Notes: generated from the sequence alone by a model not told the origin. DNA of 64,000 nucleotides from CAVRUZ01 sp963724495 (GCA_963724495.1 CAVRUZ010000006.1:1-64000); one strand, 5' to 3'. Counted from the stretch's first letter, positions 46,177 through 56,229 are shown. Numbers and translations are program-made.

Positions 46177-47181
46177 ATGTCCGTCCGCTATCTGATCCGC
46201 CGCCTGCTCCTGCTGGTGTCGGTGCTGTTCACCGCGGCAACGATCAACTTCCTCATTCCCCGGCTGTCACCTCGAGACCCGATCAAGGAGCGACTCGAGC
46301 AAGCGGCAATGCAGGGCGGTCGCCAGCAGACCGGCCTGCAGGAGATGGCCGATGCCTACACCACGCAGTTCGGCCTCGACGAACCGCTCTGGAAGCAGTG
46401 GGCCTTGGCGATGGGCAAGGTGATCAAATGGGACTACGGATACTCGATCTCGCAGTTCCCGCGTACGGTCAACGACGTCATCGGTGACGCGCTGCCCTAC
46501 ACGATCCTGCTGGGAATGGCGGCGATCTCCATCTCCTTCGTGGTGGGGACGCTCCTCGGAGCTGCGCTTGGGTGGCCGCGATCGCCCGGTGCCCTGCGGT
46601 TCTTCGTCCCGTTGACGATGCTCACATCGACTGTGCCCGCTTTCGTACTCGGGTTCCTGCTCATCTATGTGTTCGCCTACCGGCTGCAGGTGCTGCCTCT
46701 CGCCGGCGCCTACTCGCGCGATGTCACGCCGGGCTGGAACCTGCCGTTCATCCTGGACGTTCTCGAGCATGCGATCTTACCCGCGACCGCGCTGATCCTC
46801 TTCCAGCTAGGCGGTCAGGCACTGCAGATGCGAGGGCTGATGGTGATGATCACCGGTGAGGACTACATCACCTTCGCCGACGCGAAAGGGCTCCGGCCAT
46901 TTCGGATCTTCAGCCGATACGCCATGCGAAACGCGCTTCTGCCGCAGATCACCGGCCTGGTCATGTCTCTCGGACTGTTCATCTTCTCCACGATCACCGT
47001 CGAAACGCTGTTCGTCTATCCGGGATTAGGAAACCTGATCAACTCCTCGATTCAGGTCCTCGACTACAACCTGCTCTACGGGATCACGATGATCCTGGTG
47101 ATGGCGGTCTGTATCGCGACGCTGATCGTCGACCTGCTGTACCCAGTCCTCGATCCGCGCATCCGCTACGAGGAGAGGTGA
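46177..47181 (+). CDS. Oligopeptide-type ABC importer permease (OppB/DppB family)
   Basis: 334 residues; ATG 46177 has CCGGAGGTGAC upstream. SVRYLIRRLLLLVSVLFTAA then NFLIPRLSPRDPIKE is the OppB N-terminus. Six helices; the EAA loop is EDYITFADAKGLRPFRIFSR, YAMRNALLPQ. Forms the importer pore with the next gene, 4 bp downstream. Confidence 0.92.
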   Translation: MSVRYLIRRLLLLVSVLFTAATINFLIPRLSPRDPIKERLEQAAMQGGRQQTGLQEMADAYTTQFGLDEPLWKQWALAMGKVIKWDYGYSISQFPRTVNDVIGDALPYTILLGMAAISISFVVGTLLGAALGWPRSPGALRFFVPLTMLTSTVPAFVLGFLLIYVFAYRLQVLPLAGAYSRDVTPGWNLPFILDVLEHAILPATALILFQLGGQALQMRGLMVMITGEDYITFADAKGLRPFRIFSRYAMRNALLPQITGLVMSLGLFIFSTITVETLFVYPGLGNLINSSIQVLDYNLLYGITMILVMAVCIATLIVDLLYPVLDPRIRYEER

Positions 47182-47185
47182 CCTG

Positions 47186-48103
47186 ATGGCCACGCTGACT
47201 CCCGCCGACACCGCCAAGGTGCTGGCGCCACGACCGCCCAGGACCGGACGGATGGCGGGGTTCGGACGGTATCTGAGCCGCAATCCCCTGCTGGGCATCG
47301 GCTTGATCATCATGTTCGCGCTCGTGATGTTCTCCACCGTCGGTCTGCTGTTCATCGACCGGGCGAACGATCCGTATCCGCTGGCGGGCCCGGCGAGCAA
47401 GCCGCCGTCGGAGGAGTACCCGTTCGGCACCGACGCGCAGGGCCGCGACCTGTTCGCCGTGATGGTCGTCGGCACCCAGTTGAGCCTGCGGATCGGGCTG
47501 ATGGCCGGGGCCATCGGCCTGTTCATCGGGATCATCCTCGGCCTGGTGTCGGCCTTCTACGGCGGCTGGCTCGACAACGTGATCCGCTGGGTCGTCGACG
47601 TGATGTTCACGATCCCGAGCTTCCTGGTGATGGTGATCATCGCCTCGATGCTGAAGTCGTTCATCACGATCGAGTCGATGGCCCTCATCCTGGCGGCGTT
47701 CGCCTGGCCGGCCCCGACCCGGCTGATCCGCTCGCAAGTGCTCTCGCTCCGAGAACAGCAGTTCGTGTCGATGGCGCGACTCTCCGGGATGAAGAGTCCG
47801 GAGATCATCATCCGGGAACTGCTGCCCAACCTCATGCCGATGCTGCTGTCCGGCTTCGTCGGTGCCCTGATCGGCGCCATCTACGGTGCGCTCGGCCTGG
47901 AGTTGCTCGGTCTCGGTTCGCAGCGCGAACCCACGCTGGGCATGACGTTCTACTGGATGCAGCGCTTCTCGGCGCTGCTGCGCAACCTGTGGTGGTGGTG
48001 GGGGATACCCATCGCGATCATCATCTTGTTGGTCCTCGCCTTGTTCTTCATCTCCTTCGGCATGGACGAGTGGGCCAACCCACGATCGCGGAGCACGCAA
48101 TGA
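47186..48103 (+). CDS. Oligopeptide-type ABC importer permease (OppC/DppC family)
   Basis: 305 residues. First helix LLGIGLIIMFALVMFSTVGL, periplasmic motif FGTDAQGRDLFAVMVVGTQL typical of OppC, EAA loop QQFVSMARLSGMKSPEIIIR, ELLPN, and a final helix LFFISFGMDEW. Its stop overlaps the first ATPase (ATGA). It partners the permease just upstream. Confidence 0.92.
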   Translation: MATLTPADTAKVLAPRPPRTGRMAGFGRYLSRNPLLGIGLIIMFALVMFSTVGLLFIDRANDPYPLAGPASKPPSEEYPFGTDAQGRDLFAVMVVGTQLSLRIGLMAGAIGLFIGIILGLVSAFYGGWLDNVIRWVVDVMFTIPSFLVMVIIASMLKSFITIESMALILAAFAWPAPTRLIRSQVLSLREQQFVSMARLSGMKSPEIIIRELLPNLMPMLLSGFVGALIGAIYGALGLELLGLGSQREPTLGMTFYWMQRFSALLRNLWWWWGIPIAIIILLVLALFFISFGMDEWANPRSRSTQ

Positions 48104-49116
48104 GCACCACCGTGACCGTCGACCGGGTTCCGGCCAGGCCGGTCGGGCAGGAGCCGGTGCTGTCGGTGCGCGACCTGCGGGTCGAGTACTACACCGACTC
48201 CGGCGTCGTCCAGGCAGTGAACGGCATCAACTTCGACCTGATGCCAGGACAGAAGCTCGGCCTGGTGGGGGAATCCGGATCGGGCAAGTCCACGATGGCG
48301 CTCGCCCTCATGCGGATGATCAAGCCACCGGGCCGCATTTCCGGCGGACAACTGCTCTTGCAGGGCAAGGACCTGGTGCAGCAGAGCGAGAAGCAGATGC
48401 GCCGCCTCCGGTCGTCCGAGATCAGCATGATTCCGCAGGGGGCGATGAACTCCCTGAATCCGGTGATGCGCATCGAGCGGCAGATCGTCGACACGATCGA
48501 GGACCACAGCGACGTCAGGATCGGCAAGCGGGAACTGCTCGACCGCGCCCACGCTGCCCTGGAGTCGGTCGGGCTGCGCCGGTCCGTCGGGCGCATGTAC
48601 CCGCACGAGTTGTCGGGCGGCATGAAACAGCGAGCCTGCATCGCGATCGCCGTGGCGATGGAGCCCACGCTGATGATCGCGGACGAGCCCACCTCGGCCC
48701 TCGACGTCGTGGTGCAGCGACAGGTGATGGACACGCTGCTACAGCTCCAGGAGGACCTGGGAGTCGCGGTCATCCTGATCGGACACGACATGGGGCTGAT
48801 GGCACAGAGCGTCGATCGGCTGGCCGTCATGTACGCCGGGAAGTTCGCCGAACTCGCGCGGACCAAGGAGATGTTCGCGGCTCCACAGCACCCCTACACC
48901 CAGCTGCTCATCGACAGCCTGCCCAAGCTCGAGGAACGGGGCACGTTCAACGGCATCCCGGGGCTGCCGCCATCCTTGAAGGACCTGCCAGAGGGCTGCC
49001 TGTTCCATCCGCGGTGCCCGCACGCGATGGACATATGCGTGGTCGAGGATCCCGAATACCTGGAAGTGTCCCCCGAGCACTACGCGGCCTGCCACCTGCT
49101 GACGGAGAAGTCATGA
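48100..49116 (+). CDS. Oligopeptide-type ABC importer ATPase (OppD/DppD family)
   Basis: 338 residues from ATG 48100. Walker A GESGSGKST, Q-loop ISMIPQGAMNSLNPVMRIE, signature LSGGMKQRACIAIAV, Walker B LMIADEPTSALD, LIGHDMGL, and C-terminal CLFHPRCPHAMDICVV. Overlaps the previous permease and the next ATPase by 4 bp each. Confidence 0.92.
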   Translation: MSTTVTVDRVPARPVGQEPVLSVRDLRVEYYTDSGVVQAVNGINFDLMPGQKLGLVGESGSGKSTMALALMRMIKPPGRISGGQLLLQGKDLVQQSEKQMRRLRSSEISMIPQGAMNSLNPVMRIERQIVDTIEDHSDVRIGKRELLDRAHAALESVGLRRSVGRMYPHELSGGMKQRACIAIAVAMEPTLMIADEPTSALDVVVQRQVMDTLLQLQEDLGVAVILIGHDMGLMAQSVDRLAVMYAGKFAELARTKEMFAAPQHPYTQLLIDSLPKLEERGTFNGIPGLPPSLKDLPEGCLFHPRCPHAMDICVVEDPEYLEVSPEHYAACHLLTEKS

Positions 49117-50168
49117 CTGCGCCGCTGATCCGGTTCGACAACGTCACGAAGATCTACGGCAAGGTGGACTCCGAGAACCACACGGTCGCGCTCGACCAGG
49201 TGTCGTTGACGATTGACAGCGACAACCCGCAGATCATCGCGATCGTGGGCGAGAGCGGCAGCGGCAAGACCACGCTGTCCTCGCTGCTCCTCGGCTTCAT
49301 CCGGCCGACCACCGGAACGGTGCTCTACCAGGGCACGTCGCTGCGCGAGGTCCGCGGGAAGGACATGCAGACGTTCCGGCGTGAGGTCCAGGCGGTGTTC
49401 CAGGACCCGTTCGCCGTGTTCAACCCGTTCTACAAGGTCGACCACGTCCTGCAGATCCCGATCAGCAAGTTCAACCTGGCTTCCGGAAGCGCCCGCAGGC
49501 ACGAGTTGATGGAGCGCGCGTTGGAGGCGGTCGGCCTGCGCCCGGACGAGACCCTTGGGCGCTATCCGCACCAACTGTCCGGCGGACAGCGGCAGCGCAT
49601 CATCGTGGCGCGGGCGCTCATGCTGCAACCCAAGCTGATCATCGCCGACGAGCCCGTCTCGATGGTGGATGCCTCGCTCCGCGCCACGATCCTGGAGAGC
49701 CTCCGCAGGGTGAACCGGGCGATCCGGGTGCCGATCGTCTACATCACGCACGACCTCGGGACGGCCTACCACCTGGCCGACCACATCGTGGTGATGTACC
49801 GCGGCCGGATCGTCGAGGCCGGCGACGCCGAGACCGTGATCACCGACCCTCAGCATCCCTACACGCGACTCCTGATCGACTCGATCCCCTGGCCGGACCC
49901 GAATCGTGCCTGGGGCCAGTCGCACGAACGCGCGGAGGAGGACGCGGTCTTCGTCGACGTCCCTCGGGGTCACCCGGGGTGCCGGTTCGCCGACCGTTGC
50001 GTGCGCGTCATGCCTCAGTGCGTGACCACACCGCCACCGATGCTGATGGTGGGCTCCCAGCACGCGGCTGCCTGCCTCCTGCATGAAGGCAACGACGAAC
50101 TGCCGAACCAGGACGTCAGCCCGCTGATCGCACTCTCGGACACACTCAGAGCCGAACGATCAGCCTGA
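49113..50168 (+). CDS. Oligopeptide-type ABC importer ATPase (OppF/DppF family)
   Basis: 351 residues from ATG 49113. Walker A GESGSGKTT, Q-loop AVFQDPFAVFNPFYKVDHVL, signature LSGGQRQRIIVARAL, Walker B LIIADEPVSMVDASLRATI, switch YITHDLGTAYH, C-terminal CRFADRCVRVMPQC. The Walker B reads DEPVSMVD, as in sugar-oligomer OppF relatives. Last gene of the operon; converges with an oxidoreductase 4 bp downstream. Confidence 0.92.
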   Translation: MTAPLIRFDNVTKIYGKVDSENHTVALDQVSLTIDSDNPQIIAIVGESGSGKTTLSSLLLGFIRPTTGTVLYQGTSLREVRGKDMQTFRREVQAVFQDPFAVFNPFYKVDHVLQIPISKFNLASGSARRHELMERALEAVGLRPDETLGRYPHQLSGGQRQRIIVARALMLQPKLIIADEPVSMVDASLRATILESLRRVNRAIRVPIVYITHDLGTAYHLADHIVVMYRGRIVEAGDAETVITDPQHPYTRLLIDSIPWPDPNRAWGQSHERAEEDAVFVDVPRGHPGCRFADRCVRVMPQCVTTPPPMLMVGSQHAAACLLHEGNDELPNQDVSPLIALSDTLRAERSA

Positions 50169-50172
50169 GCTG

Positions 50173-51300
50173 TCAGTTCGCGTCGAGGCGCACCTCGCGG
50201 CCCGCACGTGCGGAGGCGTAACAGGCGTCGATGATCTGGGCGCGACGCAGGCCGTCCAGACCGGTGTGCGCCGACCAGTTGCCGCCGCGAACCACCTCGA
50301 CGAAGTCGGCGACCACCCCACGGTGACCGAGTGACTTCGGGGTCGTGGGCGACAGCACCGCCGGACGCCCGCCCACGTCGGTGAAGATCCGCAACGTGTC
50401 CTGGTCGGCGTACTGCTTGACCCAGATGTCGGCTCCGCCGTCGACGCCCATCAGTTCGATCTCGATGTCTTCCTTGCGGTGCTGGTTCGCTGCCCACGCC
50501 GCTTCGAGCAGCAGCGTCGACCCGTTCTCGAAGCGCAGGAAGGCGGTCGCGAGGTCCTCGACGTCGAACGGCAGGTCGCTGCCGAACCGCCTCGAGTTGT
50601 AGCCGCCGATGCCGCGATGACCGAGTTCTGAGTAGGTGTTGGCAGTGACGGAGATGACCTTCGGCTCCCCCATCAGGTACAGGGCGAGATCGAGCACGTG
50701 CACGCCGAGGTCGATCAGCGGTCCACCGCCGGCGAGTTCCTTGCTCGCGAACCACGAGCCGATACCGGGGATCCCGCGTCGCCGGATCCACGATGCCTTG
50801 GCGTGGTAGATCTTTCCGAGCTGACCCTCGTCGATGTAGCCCTTGAGGACGCGCACGTCGCCCCGCCGGCGGAAGTTGAAGGCCACTTCAAGGACCCGCC
50901 CTGCCTCCACGGCCGCCTGCACCATCTCGGCCGCGCTGCCCGCTTCGACCGACAACGGCTTCTCGCACAGCACGTGCTTGCCCGCTCGTAGCGCAGCGAT
51001 CGTGATGGGGGCATGCAGCGAGTTCGGCGTCGCCACCGAGACCACGTCGACGTCCGGGTCGGCGACGAGGTCCTGCCAGTCGGAGTATGTGCGCTCGGCA
51101 CCGTAGGTGGTGGCCAGATCGGCGAGCCGTTCCGTCTCCTTGCCCGCCAGCGCGAACACCTCGACGCCGGCCGCCTCCTGGTAGCCGCGCATGTGCGCCC
51201 GGCCGGCTCCGAGCCCGATGACGCCGGCGCGGAGGGTTCGGTTCTGTACGTCGACCGGGAGTGCGGTTCCGACTGGAACGGTCATCGTCTCCGGGGTCAT
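50173..51300 (-). CDS. Gfo/Idh/MocA-family oxidoreductase (copy 1)
   Basis: 375 residues. Rossmann motif AGVIGLGAGRAHMRGYQEAA, TPNSLHAPITIAALRAGKHV, LCEKPLSVEAGSAAEM and the catalytic-region GGPLIDLGVHVLDLALYLMG (Asp and His). It oxidises or reduces sugars or inositols with NAD(P). Its start overlaps the stop of copy 2 by 4 bp (ATGA). Paralogue of the next gene, with many identical stretches, indicating tandem duplication. It converges with the importer operon, a link suggesting the same substrate pathway. Confidence 0.9.
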   Translation of the reverse strand: MTPETMTVPVGTALPVDVQNRTLRAGVIGLGAGRAHMRGYQEAAGVEVFALAGKETERLADLATTYGAERTYSDWQDLVADPDVDVVSVATPNSLHAPITIAALRAGKHVLCEKPLSVEAGSAAEMVQAAVEAGRVLEVAFNFRRRGDVRVLKGYIDEGQLGKIYHAKASWIRRRGIPGIGSWFASKELAGGGPLIDLGVHVLDLALYLMGEPKVISVTANTYSELGHRGIGGYNSRRFGSDLPFDVEDLATAFLRFENGSTLLLEAAWAANQHRKEDIEIELMGVDGGADIWVKQYADQDTLRIFTDVGGRPAVLSPTTPKSLGHRGVVADFVEVVRGGNWSAHTGLDGLRRAQIIDACYASARAGREVRLDAN

Positions 51301-52409
51301 GCGTCCGCGGGCAGGTCGGGCTCGACCGCGACCTCACGGCCCTGGAGCGCCGACGCGTAGCAGGCGTCGAGGACGCGGGTGCGGTGCAGTCCGTAGACAC
51401 CGCTGTGCGCGGACCAGTTGCCACCACGCACGATCTCGACGAACTCCGCGATCACCTGCGCGTGTCGTCCGGACGGGGGCAGGTTGGGAACCGTGATCGC
51501 CGGCTGTCCCTCGACGTCGCCGAACAGAGTCAGCGTGGAGTCGGCGTTGTAGTTGCGGGAGAAGATCTGGGCACCGCCGTCGGTGCCCATCAACTCCACC
51601 TCGACGTCCTCGACCGCCTTGCTGTAGCCGGCCCACGAGGCCTCCAGGATCAGCGTTCCGCCGCCCTCGAGTCGCAGGAACGCGGAAGCCAGATCCTCAA
51701 CCTCGTAAGCGGATCCGGCACCGGTCTTCACTCCGCCGTAGGCACTACCGCCGACGCCCTTCGTGCCGAGCTCGTTGTAGGTGGCCGCGCTTGCGGAGAG
51801 GACACGGGGCTCGCCCATGAGGAACAACGCGATGTCGAGCACGTGCGCACCCAGGTCGATCAGCGGTCCACCACCGGCCGCGGCCTTGTTGGTGAACCAC
51901 GAACCGATACCCGGGATGCCCTTACGGCGCAGCCAGCTGGACTTGGCGTGGTAGATGCGCCCGAGTGCCCCGCTCTCCACGTACTGGTGCAGAAGCTGCA
52001 CGTCGCCCCGCCGGCGGTGGTTGAAGGCGATCTCCAGTACCCGGTTCGCCTTCTGCGCTGCCTGGACCATCGTGGCCGCTTCGTCACCGGTGGTGGCGAG
52101 TGGCTTCTCGCACAGGACGTGCTTGCCGCTCTCCAGGGCAGCCACCGCGATGGGCGCGTGCAGGAAGTTGGGGGTGCCGATGCTCACGACGTCGAGGTCG
52201 TCGCGGGCGACGAGATCCTCCCAGTCCTCGTACAGGTTCGGAACGCCGCGCGTGGTCCCGAGCTCGTGCAGGCGGGGAACCTCCTTACCCGCGAGCGCGA
52301 CCACCTCGACGTTCGGGACCTTCTGGTAGGAGTCCAGGTGCGTCGTTCCGGCGAAGCCGAGCCCGATCACGCCGACCTTGAGCACCTGGTCTGCGGAGGA
52401 GATGGTCAT
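51297..52409 (-). CDS. Gfo/Idh/MocA-family oxidoreductase (copy 2)
   Basis: 370 residues from ATG 52409 with AAAGGAC upstream. VGVIGLGFAGTTHLDSYQKV, TPNFLHAPIAVAALESGKHV, LCEKPLATTGDEAATM, GGPLIDLGAHVLDIALFLMG. Shares with copy 1 the GRIYHAKSSWLRRKGIPGIG and GSWF block, and the same C-terminal FVEIVRGGNWSAHSG, so the two arose by duplication. Probably acts on the same sugar as its neighbour, perhaps in sequential steps or a heteromer (inference). Confidence 0.9.
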   Translation of the reverse strand: MTISSADQVLKVGVIGLGFAGTTHLDSYQKVPNVEVVALAGKEVPRLHELGTTRGVPNLYEDWEDLVARDDLDVVSIGTPNFLHAPIAVAALESGKHVLCEKPLATTGDEAATMVQAAQKANRVLEIAFNHRRRGDVQLLHQYVESGALGRIYHAKSSWLRRKGIPGIGSWFTNKAAAGGGPLIDLGAHVLDIALFLMGEPRVLSASAATYNELGTKGVGGSAYGGVKTGAGSAYEVEDLASAFLRLEGGGTLILEASWAGYSKAVEDVEVELMGTDGGAQIFSRNYNADSTLTLFGDVEGQPAITVPNLPPSGRHAQVIAEFVEIVRGGNWSAHSGVYGLHRTRVLDACYASALQGREVAVEPDLPADA

Positions 52410-52610
52410 GTCTGTGCACAGTCCTTTTTCACGAGAGGAGACGGCTTTCGTCAGGAGTTGAGGTGGGGTCACACGAGCGTTGACCGGATTGCCGACCGCT
52501 TCGGCACAGGCGCCGTCCGATCGGTGACCGTCGGCCACGCTAGCACCGTCGGGAGACGGTGGTCCGGGCGGGACTGGCGCATGAGCCGCGGTGGGCGCAA
52601 GGTTGCGGCC

Positions 52611-54089
52611 ATGGGCACCGACGTCGACCGCACCGAGTTCTCCCGTGCCGATCGGCAGCGGTTCCGGGCCAAGGTTCGCGACTGCCTCGACACGTTCGCC
52701 CGGATGCTGGCGGAGTCGCGATTCGACCTGAGCTCCCAGGCAGGACTGGAGATCGAGCTCAACCTGGTGGACGACTCCGGGCGCCCCGCGATGGCCAATA
52801 CGGAGGTCCTGGCCGCGATCGGTGATCCTGCGTTCCAGACCGAGCTGGGTCAGTTCAACATCGAGGTCAACGTCGCGCATCGCGGATTCACCGGCTCGGT
52901 CCTCTCCGGCCTCGAGACCGATGTCCGGGCGGCGCTCAACGCTGCCGAGGCGAGGGCGAATGCCGCCGGCGCGCGGATCATCATGATCGGCATCCTGCCG
53001 ACGCTGGCGAACGAGGACTTCGCCGGCGACTGGCTTTCGCCGAACCCCCGCTATGCGCTGCTGAACCAGCAGATCCTGGCTCAGCGCGGTGAGGACGTGG
53101 TCCTCGACATCGACGGCCCCAACGATCGGCTGCACGCCACGTGGGACACGATCGCGCCGGAGAGTGCCTGCACCAGCGTGCAGTTCCACCTCCAGGTGGC
53201 ACCCGCCGACTTCCCGCGCTACTGGAACGCGAGCCAGGCGATCGCCGGTATCCAGGTCGCGCTCGCGGCGAACTCCCCGTTCCTGTTCGGCCGGCAGCTG
53301 TGGGCGGAGACCCGGATCGCGCTGTTCGAGCAGGCCACCGACACCCGCTCCGACGAGCTCGTGGCACAGGGCGTTCGTCCCCGGGTGTGGTTCGGTGACC
53401 GATGGATCACCTCGATCTTCGACCTGTTCGAGGAGAACTCCCGCTACTTCGCACCGCTTCTGCCTGTTCTCGACGACGAACAGCCGGCGGAGGTGCTGCA
53501 GTCCGGCGGTGTCCCGCTGTTGCGCGAGCTCCGCATGCACAACGGCACCGTCTACCGCTGGAACCGGCCGGTCTACGACGTCGCGGACGGGCGCCCACAC
53601 CTGCGGGTCGAGAACCGGGTTCTCCCAGCCGGGCCGACGGTCCTGGACATCGTGGCCAACGGCGCCTTCTACCTCGGCCTGGTGCGCGCTCTCGCCGAGG
53701 CCGACCGCCCGGTCTGGACCCGGATGTCGTTCGGCGCGGCCCGGGACAATCTCGCGGCCGGCGCTCGTGACGGTCTCGACGCCATGGTGTTCTGGCCGGA
53801 CTCAGGCGAGGTCGGTGTCAGCGAGCTGACACTGCGTCGGCTGATCCCCATGGCCAGGGAGGGCCTGCAGGCACAGGGACTCGATCAGGCCGACATCGAC
53901 CGGTTCCTCGGCGTGATCGAGGAACGGTGCCGGACGATGTGCAACGGCGCCACCTGGCAGATCGCCACTGTGAAGGCGTTCGAGGCCAACGGGCTGAGTC
54001 GGACCGAAGCCCTGCACGAGATGACGTTGCTCTACGCCCAGCACATGCACCGCAACGAGCCCGCACACACCTGGCCGATCGGCAGCTGA
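52611..54089 (+). CDS. GCS2-type glutamate-cysteine ligase family protein
   Basis: 492 residues from ATG 52611 (the frame is open far upstream as a shadow). Carboxylate-amine ligase motifs SSQAGLEIELNLVDDSGRPA, FNIEVNVAHRGFTGSVLSGL and SVQFHLQVAPADFPRYWNAS; the Glu-rich ELE/NxE metal-binding segment is intact. Longer than YbdK (about 370) and close to actinobacterial homologues. The family joins glutamate to an amine through an acyl-phosphate, using ATP; the acceptor is not clear. No gshB or ergothioneine gene adjoins it, so a role in thiol synthesis is unproven. Confidence 0.82.
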   Translation: MGTDVDRTEFSRADRQRFRAKVRDCLDTFARMLAESRFDLSSQAGLEIELNLVDDSGRPAMANTEVLAAIGDPAFQTELGQFNIEVNVAHRGFTGSVLSGLETDVRAALNAAEARANAAGARIIMIGILPTLANEDFAGDWLSPNPRYALLNQQILAQRGEDVVLDIDGPNDRLHATWDTIAPESACTSVQFHLQVAPADFPRYWNASQAIAGIQVALAANSPFLFGRQLWAETRIALFEQATDTRSDELVAQGVRPRVWFGDRWITSIFDLFEENSRYFAPLLPVLDDEQPAEVLQSGGVPLLRELRMHNGTVYRWNRPVYDVADGRPHLRVENRVLPAGPTVLDIVANGAFYLGLVRALAEADRPVWTRMSFGAARDNLAAGARDGLDAMVFWPDSGEVGVSELTLRRLIPMAREGLQAQGLDQADIDRFLGVIEERCRTMCNGATWQIATVKAFEANGLSRTEALHEMTLLYAQHMHRNEPAHTWPIGS

Positions 54090-54112
54090 AGGCCGGCCAG
54101 GCAGGCGGCGTC

Positions 54113-55291
54113 CTACCAGTTGGCCAGCGGGCTCCGCAGCAGGTCGCTGAGGATCGCCGCGAGCACCCTCGTGCGCGGCGCGAGTTCGGCCAGGAGGAGG
54201 TGCTCCTCGTCGGCGTGGGCACCCCCACCGACCGGACCGAGGCCATCGAGCGTCGGCGTGCCCGCGCCGGCGGTGAAGTTGCCGTCGCTCCCGCCGCCGA
54301 CCGAACACCGGCCGGGGGGCATCATGCCGAGAGCCTGGGCGACGTTGACAGCACGCTGATACACCTGGTCTGCGAGCGCACTCTCCATCGGTGGCCGGTT
54401 GATCCCGCCTTCCACCTCGACGACGGCCCCCGGCAACACGGGCGTCAGGGCGTGCATGCCCGCCGACACGCGTTCCATCTCGTCGACGGTCCAGGCCCGG
54501 CAGTCGATTCGAAGGTCCGCCCGCGCCGGAACGGTGTTCACGGTCGTCCCTGAGCTCGCCAGTGTGGGCACCACGCTCGTGCCGGCCTTCCAGTCGGAGA
54601 GGGCGGTGACGGCCAGCACCTGATGGGCGAGCTCCACGGTGGCGTTCACCCCGTTGAGCGGCTCGACTCCTGCGTGTGCTGCCCGGCCGGACACGGCGAC
54701 GTGGAACATCCCGACCCCCTTGCGGGCGGTCTTCCACTCCCCCTTTGGTCCGGCAGCCTCCATGACCAGCGCGGCGTCGGCGTGGGTGGCCGCGTCGATG
54801 ATCAGGTGGCGCGAGCTGACCGAGCCCACCTCCTCGTCACTCGTGCACAGCAGGGTGAGGCCGGCAAGAGCATCCGGTCCGCCTGCGGCCTTGACCTGCG
54901 TGATCGCCCGAACGGTCATCGCCAGTCCGGCCTTCATGTCGTAGCAGCCTGGTCCGCGCAGCAACGGACCGTCGACGCGGAAGGGCATGGTGGCGAGTGT
55001 GCCGAGCGGCCAGACCGTGTCGAAGTGGCAGAGCATCAGGACCCGGCCGCCGCCCGAGTGCGACGGCCAGCGCCAGCGCAGGTGCGGCCTGCCGTCGACA
55101 GTCAGCACGTCGGGCTTTCGACCGAGGACCGCCGAGGCCCAGTCGGTCACCGTCGACGCGCACGCTCCGATCGCGGTCAGGTCGGCCGACGGCGACTCGG
55201 CCTCGACCAGGCGCCTCGTGTCGTCGACGAGCAGTGCGGTCAGCTCGGCGTCGTTGTCGGCCGTCTGCCACAGCGGGACACCGGGACTCAC
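54113..55291 (-). CDS. M20-family metallopeptidase (glutamate carboxypeptidase-like)
   Basis: 392 residues from GTG 55291, overlapping the nucleoside-hydrolase stop (GTGA). Zinc ligands and catalytic residues appear in order: LCHFDTVWPLG, GPGCYDMKAGLAMT, LCTSDEEVGSVSSR, and GGGSDGNF; a further HADEE near the C-terminus. The dimerisation domain includes GRAAHAGVEPLNGVNATVEL. Related to carboxypeptidase G2; it likely removes a C-terminal acyl-amino acid in the cytoplasm, since no signal peptide is seen. Confidence 0.9.
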   Translation of the reverse strand: MSPGVPLWQTADNDAELTALLVDDTRRLVEAESPSADLTAIGACASTVTDWASAVLGRKPDVLTVDGRPHLRWRWPSHSGGGRVLMLCHFDTVWPLGTLATMPFRVDGPLLRGPGCYDMKAGLAMTVRAITQVKAAGGPDALAGLTLLCTSDEEVGSVSSRHLIIDAATHADAALVMEAAGPKGEWKTARKGVGMFHVAVSGRAAHAGVEPLNGVNATVELAHQVLAVTALSDWKAGTSVVPTLASSGTTVNTVPARADLRIDCRAWTVDEMERVSAGMHALTPVLPGAVVEVEGGINRPPMESALADQVYQRAVNVAQALGMMPPGRCSVGGGSDGNFTAGAGTPTLDGLGPVGGGAHADEEHLLLAELAPRTRVLAAILSDLLRSPLANW

Positions 55292-56206
55292 CGGCAGGCC
55301 GCACTGATGCGGGCGACGAGGTCGTCGACCGCTTCCTCAGGACCGACCGTTCGGGCGACCCGAGCGGCTGTTCCCGGACCGTTCGGTTCGCTGGTGACGG
55401 TGCTGCCCGGCCGGTCACCGCTGAGGTCGACCGTGACCTGCCAGTCGGCGAAGGTGAACAGGTCGGGATGGAGAATCGCCAGCCCAGCCAGAGGATCATG
55501 CGGAACGTTGCCGCGCTTGCCGGTGTAGGTCCACCAGGTCTCCAGCTGGGCACGCAGTTCCGGCCCGAGGGCACCGATGGTCCCGAACGACGACACCTGG
55601 TCCGCCGACAGCCAGGTCTTCGTGGTGACGTCGAGGCCGACCACGGTGATCGGTGCGCCGGAGGAGAACACCACCGCCGCTGCCTCCGGGTCGCAGGCGA
55701 TGTTGTGCTCGGCGGGCGGCGCCGCAGCGCCAGGTTCGACGAAGGAACCACCCATCAGCACCAGCGACGCCACGTTGTGGGCGAAATCGGGATCCGCCTC
55801 GACGGCCGCGGCGAGGTTGGTGAGTGGTCCGACCGCGAGCACGGATACCGCCCCCGGCGCCGCGGCGGCCTGACCGGTCAGGAACTCGACCGCGGCCCGC
55901 CCATCCGGCGCGCCGGAGTAACCGCCGGTGTCCACGGCTTCGAGACGCTCGGCCTCGTGGCCGGCCCAGAAGACGTCCCGCCCGGTGCGGGTCGCGCCCG
56001 TTCCCGCGAACACCGGCAGGTCCGGCCGGCCCGCCAGCCGAGCGAGGCGGGTGGCCAACCGGGCCCGCGTCTCGCGTGTCGCCGTAGACGCAGGTGACGC
56101 CGACGAGGTCGGCCTCGGGGCTGCCGAGGAGCATGGCCAGGGCCAGAGCGTCGTCGACATCGGTGCCGATGTCGGTGTCGAGGATGATCTGGGGCCGCAC
56201 GGTCAC
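55288..56206 (-). pseudogene. Nucleoside hydrolase, one frameshift
   Basis: GTG 56206 starts VRPQIILDTDIGTDVDDALA, the calcium-binding D-x-D-x-x-x-D-D hallmark, and LVGVTCVYGDTRDA. Near 56078 the frame shifts to RARLATRLARLAGRPDLPVF and continues with VSVLAVGPLTNLAAAVEADP, LVLMGGSFVEPG and PAEHNIACDPEAAAVVFSSG. About 305 residues after correction. Such enzymes cleave ribonucleosides to base and ribose. Only a single indel separates intact halves, so error is plausible. It precedes the M20 gene in a coupled pair. Confidence 0.8.
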
Positions 56207-56229
56207 GGCGCCCAGCCAACCAGAGGTGA

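Noticed and set aside
51297..53600. Very long minus-strand frame (767 codons) reaching into the GCS2-ligase gene
   Set aside because: Only the part from 52409 down to 51297 encodes a recognisable protein; the rest is antisense to the ligase.
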